From Leptasterias polaris (taxonomy: Eukaryota; Echinodermata; Asteroidea; Forcipulatida; Asteriidae), in NCBI GenBank assembly GCA_037783415.1, contig JAZGTN010000009.1, positions 7,750,001 through 7,814,000 of the forward strand: 64,000 nucleotides of DNA, read 5' to 3'. Below are positions 44,660 to 54,600 of this stretch, one piece after another. The notes beneath the pieces were generated by a model. That model had not been told where the DNA came from and ran no database searches. It was given only the letters and a program-made list of their open reading frames with translations. Each line of letters begins with the position of its first letter. Position 1 is the stretch's first letter. A program made the translations under genes and the position numbers.

Positions 44660-44975
44660 ATCATAAGGCAAGATGGCCACTTCAAGGTGAGGGCTACACT
44701 TAACTGATTTGGGCTGTCGACCCAAATCAACTGTCACCAGGGACACGTTGCCACGTACCCGGGCTGAAACAGGGTTACCCCCTTCACAGTCGGTAAGGAT
44801 GTAGGCGTGGGGTATCATCCACTAGGAGCCTGGATGGTAGAGCAGAATGCACTTTATCATCCCAAGTTTTTTAAAGCAGTTGTTGTTACATTAAGTGCCT
44901 TGCTCAAGGGCAAAAGTGTCACGACAACACCAGAGCTTGGGTCCGGTGAACTAGACCACTTGGCCACGACACACC
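44660..44975 (-). mobile_element. class II tRNA-derived SINE, minus strand
   Basis: Same family as 23255-23605: head GTGTCGTGGCCAAGTGGTCT, GCTCTGGTGTTGTCGTGAC, TTGAGCAAGGCACTTAATG, body GATTTGGGTCGACAGCCC, and an A/T-rich 3' tail toward 44630. A deletion removed the box B region. Confidence 0.8.
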
Positions 44976-45116
44976 ATGTTTTCATAATGTATTCAATTAA
45001 GATAAGCAGTGCTGTAAAATTAGGCCTTGGTCATTCCCATTCTATTTTGTATTCACAGTTTTAGAAATACAAATGTAAGATCACAGTTTCCCATTCAGTT
45101 TCATTCAATATTTTTT

Positions 45117-45340
45117 GGGTGGCATAGTTGGCTTGTGTGTGAAACACTTGTCATTATGGCCGTGGTTCGATTCCCGGCTAAGGCCTTATGTGAGTAAAGT
45201 TGTGCTTTGGTATGCCATGAGGGTTTTCTCCAACCCCTCCATTTTTTCTCCCTCCGGAAAAATCGAACACTTTCAACATGTAGCCGTGTCCTTGGCAATT
45301 CAGCTTCTCAGCTGCAAGCAAGGATAATTAGCCTCCCAAG
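45117..45340 (+). mobile_element. tRNA-derived SINE, another family
   Basis: Box A-like GGCATAGTTGGCTTGTGTG and box B GGTTCGATTCCCGG, followed by a body ATGCCATGAGGGTTTTCTCC…CCCTCCGG. It lies 40 bp before the exon 4 acceptor. Confidence 0.7.
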
Positions 45341-45378
45341 TTATTATTATAACCAAGTACCCTCATCTTCATCTTCAG

Positions 45379-45622
45379 ATATCGTAGATGGCAACCTCAA
45401 GGCCATCATGAGGCTGATCCTGGCCCTCGCAGCTCACTACAAGCCGAGCAGCGTCAAGCAGACGCCTCAGGCTGCCGGTGGCTCCACCCCGGGGCGCAAG
45501 GCACAACGGCAAGCTTCCTTCGCTGCCATGGCGGCCAATGCAGCCGCTGCTATTCATGATGTCAGGAAGGAGGCGGCTGGGGCTGGGGCTGGGTCGTCGC
45601 TACGGAGATACAGGGAGCAAAG
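45379..45622 (+). CDS. DIXDC1: dixin exon 4 (end of CH domain, Ala-rich segment)
   Basis: Residues 112-192: DIVDGNLKAIMRLILALAAH followed by YKPSS closes the CH domain. Then come a Gly/Pro/Gln linker, an alanine-rich helix (FAAMAANAAAAIHDVRKEA) and GSSLRRYREQ. Vertebrate dixin has the same order, including an Ala-rich stretch and RYRQR. Acceptor CATCTTCAG|, donor CAAAG|GTGAGA, phase 2. Confidence 0.95.
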
Positions 45623-45773
45623 GTGAGAGGTCATGGATGACGAATGGTTTTACATCACTTTAATTTCTGCATTTTGGACGACATTACTAACAATTGAAGC
45701 ATGGTGCATGATTACTGTTTGTTTATTGTGGTGTATGGTACAAGTCTTGCGTAAATTTGACCTACATGGTCCA

Positions 45774-46155
45774 GGGCCGAATTAAAAGAGCTGCTTAAGC
45801 ACAAAAATTAGCTAAGCACAAAAATTAGCTAAGCACAAAAAAATGATGTATGTTTGAGTTGAGGCATTGCATGGTGAGGTACATGTATAAATGTATATTT
45901 GGTTTGCGGTAACACCATGAACACCATGTGTATACCTACTTGCTGGGTAGATTGTTTTCTTTTGAGAACTTGTCTTACTTTTTATTGTACTGCCGCGGAA
46001 GTAGATTTTTCGGAATAATGCTTACCGGAATATAGTTACCTGACAAAATGCCAATTCTCTTCTACAATCTGTAAACTGGTATTCTGCTAATTTTTGCTTC
46101 GTAGAAACATTTTAAGCAATACTTTACTGCTTATGCAGCTCTATGAAATTGGGCC
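45774..46155. mobile_element. GGGCCNAATT MITE related to the CATGGCTCTG family
   Basis: The left end GGGCCGAATTAAAAGAGCTGC is mirrored by GCAGCTCTATGAAATTGGGCC. The left arm includes a small duplication of AAAAATTAGCTAAGCAC. A single arm of the same family lies at 58430-58505. Confidence 0.75.
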
Positions 46156-46886
46156 TTGCAGGTTGTTAAAGTGTGTGACTTACTTTCATTCACACAATAA
46201 AATAAGGTGCAAGTAAACTCAAGATTCTCAAAAATGTTTGAATACACCTAAGATTTGCATAGTCTCAAGCAGGTTCAGATTATTATATATAACCTTTAGT
46301 CAATTTCCAATTTGAATAACATGTACTCTAATTCAAAAAAAATTCAATGACATGGCATTTCAAATAATGGTCTACATGTATTTGTAAAGAGAATTTTTAG
46401 TTCATCATTAAATTTTGATGATATTCAATCAAAACGGCATTGAATTTGACCCTTTGACAGACACACAAACAATTCAAGATTGAAATGTACAGACCTATTT
46501 GTTTTTGATGTTCGAGGATTTCACGTTTCAAATTTAAATAAAAATAGTTCAAAATATGAAAGAGTATCAAATAAAATGTCATTTTACACCATTTTTACAT
46601 GAGGTTAGAGACTTGTAATTTTTTCCCTACTTTCATGAGGACTCTTTCTATTGGAAAAAGAGTGCATCAGAAAACTAGATTTGACCTTTAAGCTCCTCTT
46701 AAGACAATTCTTGCTGTCAAAACGCAAATCTAGCCCTAAATCCTGCCATTCAGTTTGTATCCCCTTTGTCTATTGCGTTTCTTGTTTGCTAAATGGTAAG
46801 CTTGCAGTCAATTGTTTTTTATTGTGCGTATATATATTTTTGTTTGTTTTGTTTGTTTTGCTTGTTTGGTTTTGGGTCGTCAACAG
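46156..46886. other. end of intron 4
   Basis: AT-rich; no element boundaries seen. Acceptor GTCGTCAACAG|. Confidence 0.5.
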
Positions 46887-46967
46887 AAGCATGGGTCAAC
46901 GCAGCCGTAACTCCAGCTCTTCCCCCGCTAAAGAATCGATACAACAGAAGTTGAGGGCTAGCTCAAG
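46887..46967 (+). CDS. DIXDC1: dixin exon 5 (Ser-rich linker)
   Basis: Completes Arg193 and encodes SMGQRSRNSSSSPAKESIQQ KLRASS. Ser-rich with no fold expected; several possible phosphorylation sites. Acceptor and donor (TCAAG|GTATAC) keep phase (2 to 2). It is 81 nt, a multiple of three, so it could be skipped without a frame change. Confidence 0.85.
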
Positions 46968-46988
46968 GTATACTAGGCTTTCATAAAT

Positions 46989-47283
46989 ATATTGACCTCT
47001 TGCATAACGCGCAGCGCACTTATACACGCAACGATCCTGTCTGCCATTGTGGAAGTCAAATTTTACACAAAGGAGTTGACTCCCAAAATGGCGGAAATGG
47101 TAGACGCACATTTTGCGGATGTGTGTTCCGGTCAATAGACCCCTAGCATTAAATGATGTCACAAGCTCCAACAGCGCCCTCACTGAGGTCAATAAAGTCC
47201 TATCATTGGCTGAAAGTTTTGCGTGGTGCGTACACGTTTCTAGTTTTGACCTCAGCGATGGCGTCCTATGCAAGGGGTCTATT
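46989..47283. mobile_element. probable MITE with degenerate ATAGACCCCTTGCATAGG ends
   Basis: The left TTGACCTCTTGCATAACGCG is loosely mirrored by GACGCC…CTATGCAAGGGGTCTATT via GCGTCCTATGCAAGGGGTCT. The interior is CpG-rich and includes AAAATGGCGGAAATGG. Confidence 0.55.
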
Positions 47284-47932
47284 CTTGGAGCAAGTTACAG
47301 GTGGAATCATAGTCTTGGTTCCTAGACCATGGTGCCTGTGCGCATACACACACAACCAACGTTCAGATCTATGTACACCGCCGCAGACTGTACATGTGCA
47401 ATGAGTCAACATAGAGGGCGCTGTGACTAGTTCTAGAGGGCGCTCCGACATCAGGATCCGGGGAACAAAATTACAAAGCGCCCTCTGGGATTTGTGCAAA
47501 CAGTGTGACCGCAAAGGTCATTAGCATTTGATATGCAATATTTGCTTTTCAAGAGAACTTAGTTCAATTTATGTTGTACCCCCCCCCCCCCCCTCAAAAA
47601 AAAAATTTTTTTTTGTTATGTGTTTAATTTATTAAATGGCTATTCACACTACAAGCATACAATGTGCATGTGCATGTGCATGTACATGTACAGTAGTTTT
47701 ATTGCTGTTTTGTGCATTAAACAAATCTTGTGCTTAGGGGAACGATGCTGCATGGTTAACTAATAAAGGCGTTATCCAAAGTGGATCAAATATTTAAAGG
47801 GGCTGTGTCGGCATGATCAAAGCAGGCCTGTGGCTGTACATGGAATCACATGAACCCTCACCCAGTTACTGCACACATGCGCCCTCCCACCGTATCATAC
47901 ATGTGTTGCAGTCACTCTGTGGACATTCCCTT

Positions 47933-47934
<2 letters not shown>
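47284..47934. other. intron 5, simple-sequence runs
   Basis: C-run then A-run then T-run at 47578-47614, and GCATGTGCATGTGCATGTAC at about 47665-47690. No gene seen. Confidence 0.6.
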
Positions 47935-47965
<31 letters not shown>

Positions 47966-48305
47966 TACTGTAGTTCTTATATAGCGCATTTCACAATAAC
48001 GGTCTCAATGCGCTTTACATTAGTGCTCTGGTCATTGGGCCAATAACATTCCTTTAATCTTTCTCAGCTCCCTGGGGAGTGTACAGCCCGGGCTGCCGTG
48101 ATGGCGCTCCGAAGGCTTTTTCAAACACAATATCAACCTCTACCCTTGCAGGTACCCATTTATACCCCTGGGTGAAGAGAAGCAATTATAGCAAAGTGTC
48201 TTGCTCAAGGACACAAGCGTCATGACCGGGACTCGAACCCACACCCCGATGACTAAACCACCAGAACTTGAATCCGATGCTCTTAACCACTCGGCCATGA
48301 CACCC
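47935..48305 (-). mobile_element. class II tRNA-derived SINE with (TTA)n tail, complete
   Basis: 371 bp on the minus strand: GGGTGTCATGGCCGAGTGGT head, box B GGGTTCGAGTCCCGG, TTGAGCAAGACACTTTGCTA, CCCAGGGGTATAAATGGGTA, CTCCCCAGGGAGCTGAGAAA, GCGCTATATAAGAACTAC, then (TTA)n. The reference copy for 38713-39590 and the plus-strand copy at 60955. Confidence 0.92.
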
Positions 48306-48638
48306 TTGTTCTGTACACTTAATGAAAATCCTATTCTTCAACACTTTAATAAATACTGTGTGGAAGTGTGGAAGTGTGTAAGTCCACATAGTGTTTCAAG
48401 TCCCTACATTATGTGGACCTCTTTTGTTTTAAGGTCCACACTTCGTGTGTAGTATTAAAACATGAATGCTGTAACTGGGTGAGTTCAGGCTCAGGTGTGC
48501 CTTGATCTTGATCATGACGACACATCCCCTCTAAGTTCACACACAAGAGTAGCAGTAGCAGTTATTACATCAGACTTGTCAGAATCAATGTACATTAATA
48601 TAATGATCACAGTTCCACCCCTCCACAAACCAAACAGC

Positions 48639-48867
48639 ATAGATGGGTTGCAGTATGACGTAAGTCGGCCATCTTTACAGGCAATTTGGAACACACAGTC
48701 ATGCGTTACGCGTGAGAACGGCGTGCAGCACGCGCACATTTCACAAAACTCATTGCATGATTGGTTAGTGAATGACGCGGCTGCGTTAATCATTTGAGCG
48801 CTTGACGCGCCTGCCAGCCAAAATGCGATTTGCCCGTAAAGATGGCGTCTACTGGGAACTATCTATA
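48639..48867 (+). mobile_element. short TIR element (ATAGAT…ATCTATA), copy 1
   Basis: 229 bp. The left AGATGGGTTGCAGTATGACG and right TACTGGGAACTATCTATA are imperfect inverted repeats, with GCCATCTTTAC / GTAAAGATGGC inside them. CpG-rich interior. A second copy at 61006-61234 is in the same orientation with only five differences by eye. Confidence 0.88.
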
Positions 48868-49086
48868 GTAATCCCAAATGTCTGCTAGATTTTTAGTTGG
48901 ATTTTCTTGTTTTCAAGATTTCTGAGTTTCCTTTGTTGATTCTACTGTAGGAATATCAACTTTTGTAAACACATTCAAAGTCACTGCAGCCTCAGACAAC
49001 CCCCCCCCCAACCCCAAAGTTGTTAAAGTGAACATTGCTGTACAAATTTATTTACTTAGCAAATTATTAACATTGAACCATCCATA

Positions 49087-52000
49087 GGCAATGTACATTG
49101 CAAGGTGTATCGGCTGGTTTTCGTGCTTAGTAGCTTAGGCAATGTACATTGCAAGGTGTATCGGCTGGTTTTTGTGCTTAGTAGCTTAGGCAATGTACAT
49201 TGCAAGGTGTATCGGCTGGTTTTCGTGCTTAGTAGCTTAGGCAATGTACATTGCAAGGTGTATCGGCTGGTTTTTGTGCTTAGTAGCTTAGGCAATGTAC
49301 ATTGCAAGGTGTATCGGCTGGTTTTTGTGCTTAGTAGCTTAGGCAATGTACATTGCAAGGTGTATCGGCTGGTTTTTGTGCTTAGTAGCTTAGGCAATGT
49401 ACATTGCAAGGTGTATCGGCTGGTTTTTGTGCTTAGTAGCTTAGGCAATGTACATTGCAAGGTGTATCGGCTGGTTTTTGTGCTTAGTAGCTTAGGCAAT
49501 GTACATTGCAAGGTGTATCGGCTGGTTTTTGTGCTTAGTAGCTTAGGCAATGTACATTGCAAGGTGTATCGGCTGGTTTTTGTGCTTAGTAGCTTAGGCA
49601 ATGTACATTGCAAGGTGTATCGGCTGGTTTTTGTGCTTAGTAGCTTAGGCAATGTACATTGCAAGGTGTATCGGCTGGTTTTCGTGCTTAGTAGCTTAGG
49701 CAATGTACATTGCAAGGTGTATCGGCTGGTTTTTGTGCTTAGTAGCTTAGGCAATGTACATTGCAAGGTGTATCGGCTGGTTTTCGTGCTTAGTAGCTTA
49801 GGCAATGTACATTGCAAGGTGTATCGGCTGGTTTTCGTGCTTAGTAGCTTAGGCAATGTACATTGCAAGGTGTATCGGCTGGTTTTTGTGCTTAGTAGCT
49901 TAGGCAATGTACATTGCAAGGTGTATCGGCTGGTTTTTGTGCTTAGTAGCTTAGGCAATGTACATTGCAAGGTGTATCGGCTGGTTTTCGTGCTTAGTAG
50001 CTTAGGCAATGTACATTGCAAGGTGTATCGGCTGGTTTTTGTGCTTAGTAGCTTAGGCAATGTACATTGCAAGGTGTATCGGCTGGTTTTCGTGCTTAGT
50101 AGCTTAGGCAATGTACATTGCAAGGTGTATCGGCTGGTTTTTGTGCTTAGTAGCTTAGGCAATGTACATTGCAAGGTGTATCGGCTGGTTTTTGTGCTTA
50201 GTAGCTTAGGCAATGTACATTGCAAGGTGTATCGGCTGGTTTTTGTGCTTAGTAGCTTAGGCAATGTACATTGCAAGGTGTATCGGCTGGTTTTTGTGCT
50301 TAGTAGCTTAGGCAATGTACATTGCAAGGTGTATCGGCTGGTTTTTGTGCTTAGTAGCTTAGGCAATGTACATTGCAAGGTGTATCGGCTGGTTTTTGTG
50401 CTTAGTAGCTTAGGCAATGTACATTGCAAGGTGTATCGGCTGGTTTTCGTGCTTAGTAGCTTAGGCAATGTACATTGCAAGGTGTATCGGCTGGTTTTTG
50501 TGCTTAGTAGCTTAGGCAATGTACATTGCAAGGTGTATCGGCTGGTTTTCGTGCTTAGTAGCTTAGGCAATGTACATTGCAAGGTGTATCGGCTGGTTTT
50601 TGTGCTTAGTAGCTTAGGCAATGTACATTGCAAGGTGTATCGGCTGGTTTTTGTGCTTAGTAGCTTAGGCAATGTACATTGCAAGGTGTATCGGCTGGTT
50701 TTTGTGCTTAGTAGCTTAGGCAATGTACATTGCAAGGTGTATCGGCTGGTTTTCGTGCTTAGTAGCTTAGGCAATGTACATTGCAAGGTGTATCGGCTGG
50801 TTTTTGTGCTTAGTAGCTTAGGCAATGTACATTGCAAGGTGTATCGGCTGGTTTTTGTGCTTAGTAGCTTAGGCAATGTACATTGCAAGGTGTATCGGCT
50901 GGTTTTTGTGCTTAGTAGCTTAGGCAATGTACATTGCAAGGTGTATCGGCTGGTTTTTGTGCTTAGTAGCTTAGGCAATGTACATTGCAAGGTGTATCGG
51001 CTGGTTTTTGTGCTTAGTAGCTTAGGCAATGTACATTGCAAGGTGTATCGGCTGGTTTTTGTGCTTAGTAGCTTAGGCAATGTACATTGCAAGGTGTATC
51101 GGCTGGTTTTTGTGCTTAGTAGCTTAGGCAATGTACATTGCAAGGTGTATCGGCTGGTTTTTGTGCTTAGTAGCTTAGGCAATGTACATTGCAAGGTGTA
51201 TCGGCTGGTTTTCGTGCTTAGTAGCTTAGGCAATGTACATTGCAAGGTGTATCGGCTGGTTTTTGTGCTTAGTAGCTTAGGCAATGTACATTGCAAGGTG
51301 TATCGGCTGGTTTTCGTGCTTAGTAGCTTAGGCAATGTACATTGCAAGGTGTATCGGCTGGTTTTCGTGCTTAGTAGCTTAGGCAATGTACATTGCAAGG
51401 TGTATCGGCTGGTTTTTGTGCTTAGTAGCTTAGGCAATGTACATTGCAAGGTGTATCGGCTGGTTTTTGTGCTTAGTAGCTTAGGCAATGTACATTGCAA
51501 GGTGTATCGGCTGGTTTTCGTGCTTAGTAGCTTAGGCAATGTACATTGCAAGGTGTATCGGCTGGTTTTTGTGCTTAGTAGCTTAGGCAATGTACATTGC
51601 AAGGTGTATCGGCTGGTTTTCGTGCTTAGTAGCTTAGGCAATGTACATTGCAAGGTGTATCGGCTGGTTTTTGTGCTTAGTAGCTTAGGCAATGTACATT
51701 GCAAGGTGTATCGGCTGGTTTTTGTGCTTAGTAGCTTAGGCAATGTACATTGCAAGGTGTATCGGCTGGTTTTTGTGCTTAGTAGCTTAGGCAATGTACA
51801 TTGCAAGGTGTATCGGCTGGTTTTCGTGCTTAGTAGCTTAGGCAATGTACATTGCAAGGTGTATCGGCTGGTTTTCGTGCTTAGTAGCTTAGGCAATGTA
51901 CATTGCAAGGTGTATCGGCTGGTTTTTGTGCTTAGTAGCTTAGGCAATGTACATTGCAAGGTGTATCGGCTGGTTTTTGTGCTTAGTAGCTTAGGCAATG

Positions 52001-52452
52001 TACATTGCAAGGTGTATCGGCTGGTTTTTGTGCTTAGTAGCTTAGGCAATGTACATTGCAAGGTGTATCGGCTGGTTTTTGTGCTTAGTAGCTTAGGCAA
52101 TGTACATTGCAAGGTGTATCGGCTGGTTTTTGTGCTTAGTAGCTTAGGCAATGTACATTGCAAGGTGTATCGGCTGGTTTTTGTGCTTAGTAGCTTAGGC
52201 AATGTACATTGCAAGGTGTATCGGCTGGTTTTTGTGCTTAGTAGCTTAGGCAATGTACATTGCAAGGTGTATCGGCTGGTTTTTGTGCTTAGTAGCTTAG
52301 GCAATGTACATTGCAAGGTGTATCGGCTGGTTTTTGTGCTTAGTAGCTTAGGCAATGTACATTGCAAGGTGTATCGGCTGGTTTTTGTGCTTAGTAGCTT
52401 AGGCAATGTACATTGCAAGGTGTATCGGCTGGTTTTTGTGCTTAGTAGCTTA
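49087..52452 (+). repeat. 51-bp minisatellite, exactly 66 copies (3,366 bp)
   Basis: Every unit is identical except one C/T position (ttttCg versus ttttTg). By count, 17 units carry C (numbers 1, 3, 12, 14, 15, 18, 20, 27, 29, 33, 42, 44, 45, 48, 50, 54, 55) and 49 carry T. Each unit holds the 14-bp palindrome GCAATGTACATTGC, a donor-like GCAAG|GTGTAT and a T-rich stretch ending in CTTAG. The unit is 17 codons long, so one frame on each strand is stop-free for more than 1,100 codons. The only variable base is silent in both frames and neither has protein features, so I treat it as noncoding. It fills 61% of intron 5 and ends 36 bp before the exon 6 acceptor. Confidence 0.99.
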
Positions 52453-52488
52453 ATGAAATTGAGCTCTGTTTCCGTTAACTCCTCACAG

Positions 52489-52664
52489 CTCTGACAGTGA
52501 ACGACCCACTGCAGCCCCGAGCCCCCTACCGCCATCGTTGACTGCCCCTCATCCCTCCAGCCCAACGCCTAGTTCCTTGACTCGTTCCAGTGACCACTCT
52601 GGGACCAGCAGCCCAAGGCTTCAGGCCATTAGTGCCATGGGGCACATGTCGGACTCGGATCAAG
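52489..52664 (+). CDS. DIXDC1: dixin exon 6 (Ser/Pro/Thr linker)
   Basis: Completes Ser220 and encodes 58 residues rich in Ser, Pro and Thr: SDSERPTAAPSPLPPSLTAP at the start and SPRLQAISAMGHMSDSDQ at the end. Matches the position of the disordered S/P linker between CH domain and coiled coil in vertebrate dixin, but not its exact sequence. Acceptor AACTCCTCACAG|, donor CAAG|GTAAAG, phase 1. The branch point must lie in the 36 bp after the minisatellite or inside its last unit. Confidence 0.88.
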
Positions 52665-53045
52665 GTAAAGGTTTGAAACGTTTGTGCGGAAGAACCTTAG
52701 TTTAAAAGTCCTTGTAAAATTCTGTAATGAGTTTGGTCAGAATACACAATTTGTTTCTGCAATGCAAACATTAGATGGTAACACATCACAAGTCATATAC
52801 AATGTGAGGATTTAGCTGGTAGCCAGATCTTTATAACATGCATGATATTCTTCCTACTTTAGTCTGATTTCAAATTTTGTTTGCCCGTGGAAAAATCGGA
52901 AAAATTGTGATTAAATAGCTTGAATATGTATACACCATACATGTATGTACATGTAGGTCAGCCCTTGTACTTGATAAAGTATTCCTACTTATTTTCCAAG
53001 GACCAAATATCATGCCTATGGTATAAGCAAGATTTCTTTGTGCTT
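52665..53045. other. start of intron 6, nothing recognised
   Basis: No boundaries or coding signal seen. Confidence 0.55.
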
Positions 53046-53417
53046 AAAGGCACTGAACATGTTTGGTAATTATCAAAGACCAGTATCGTCACTCGGTGTA
53101 TCCCAACATATGCATAAAATAACAAACCTGTGAAAATTTTGACTCAATTGGTCATCGAAGTTGCAAGAAAATAAAGAAAGAAAAAACATCCCTGTTGCAC
53201 ATTTTTGTGTGCTTTCAGATGCTAATAAAAGGCTTCATGCATGAAGTCTTTTATTATTTTAGTGAGAAGTTACCTCTTTCTCAAAAACTACTTTACTTCA
53301 GAGGGAGTCGTTTCTCACAATGTTTTATACTATCAACAGCTCTCCATTGCTCGTTACCAAGTAAGTTTTTATGCTAATATATATTTTGAGTAATTACCAA
53401 ACGTGTCCAGTGCCTTT
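53046..53417. mobile_element. AAAGGCACTG MITE, copy 4 (reverse orientation)
   Basis: AAAGGCACTGAACATGTTTG…CAAACGTGTCCAGTGCCTTT with TTAA at both borders. Its interior is the reverse complement of 7108 and 16881. Confidence 0.9.
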
Positions 53418-53916
53418 AATAGCAGCTTTACTAATTTAGAATGAGAACAATGACTGTTGTTCTTTGAGCCATTTTGTTCATAGTGACAAGACTTTTTAAA
53501 AAAAACAAAAAAACGAGGGCGGTTGTAAACCATTCTGCAATGTCAATACTCTTTTCCATTTCCTCATTGGGCCTTTACGAAACAGCCTTTGCAGCTCTTG
53601 CTTGGACTGCATCAGCCATATTAAAAACTGTACACAAGCTCACACGACTGACAGGAACTGTCAAGCCAAAACCATGGTTTCTCAAACACCTCTAGACGGG
53701 TCTTTAATCAGGACATGAAAGGAAGAGACGCATTTTGTTTTTATTTCATTTTCATAAGTTTTGTCGTTCCAATTAAAACTTTGCGGACAACAATAGGAAG
53801 TTGTGATGGGAGAGTTAGTGATGTCACTTCCTGATCATGTTCCTTTCAATGCTGGGTGATTGTGTTTAAGGGCATTATACAGTGATTGGTAAGGGTAGAA
53901 AAACATCATTGTTTAA

Positions 53917-54434
53917 CCCTTTAGAGACCATTAATTTCCGTATAATCATCACAAAACGCCCAGACATTGCTAATATTGTTAAGTTTCTTTATTGAAATTT
54001 TGTCAGTAAAAATGTCGACATAAATAAAATGATATCAAATAATAAACCACAAGGGAAACTGACTGGGTAAATTTTAAATGATTCTGGCACCCACCGAACA
54101 AGGATATTGACAAAATAGGGAGATCGCCATCATAGGGCTAGACAGCTCAGTTGGTAGAGCGCCGGCACGTCAATCCGGAGGTCGTTGGTTCAAATCCCGC
54201 TCTAGTCAATTTTTCCTTGTTCAACCCAAAATCATAAATAAAATGAAAGAGAACATTTAGTTTCTTGTTTAGAAATTGGGATACTATGTCAACATACTAC
54301 CTCGGAAAATTTCATATGTGGCCATGACCTTTACTTTGACCTCTTTATGTGAATAGAAGTAGGGTAAACTTTGCGGCCGTTCGCTATGGGCATTTTGGTA
54401 CAAGCCGCTTGTGGCCGCTATGGTCTCTAAAGGG
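53917..54434. mobile_element. TTAA-flanked element, CCCTTTAGAGACCAT ends, with SINE inside
   Basis: CCCTTTAGAGACCATTAATT on the left and ATGGTCTCTAAAGGG on the right, with TTAA at 53913-53916 and 54435-54438. A tRNA-like SINE occupies about 54080-54235. No transposase. The TTAA duplication and CCC ends again suggest piggyBac machinery, but the internal ends differ from the CCCTCCTACTG family. Confidence 0.88.
54050..54235 (+). mobile_element. tRNA-like SINE inside the TTAA element
   Basis: GCTAGACAGCTCAGTTGGTAG, GCGCCGGCACGTCAATCCGG and GTTGGTTCAAATCCCGCTC, then TCAATTTTTCCTTGTTCAAC. The GACAAAATAGGGAGATCGCC body lies 5' of the tRNA part, as at 34437. Confidence 0.88.
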
Positions 54435-54600
54435 TTAAATTGAGTCTGAAAGCTTACTGATTATGAAGTTCATAATAGAACTATTTTTTTGTGTGAAATA
54501 TTTTCCCTCTGAAATGAAGTCATATTCAAGAAAACTGTATCTGAAAACCTGAAAAAAATGCAACAGCAGATTTTGGTCGTTACAAAATTAAGGTTTTCCA

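Larger units (their letters stand above)
53870..54600. mobile_element. old repeat split by a TTAA element
   Basis: The left part GGGCATTATACAGTGATTGG…ACATCATTGTTTAA and right part TTAAATTGAGTCTGAAAGCT…CTGAAAACCTGAAAAAAATG together match the uninterrupted repeat at 6893-7085, which reads CATTGTTTAATTTTAGTCTG. Confidence 0.8.

Noticed and set aside
49087..52452. CRISPR-like array
   Set aside because: There are no unique spacers between repeats, and the context is a eukaryotic intron; it is a minisatellite.
49056..52565. Two >1,100-codon open frames, one per strand, over the minisatellite
   Set aside because: They exist only because the 51-bp unit is a multiple of three and happens to lack stops. 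The plus frame has no ATG start, no protein features are present, and both run into exon 6 out of frame or antisense.
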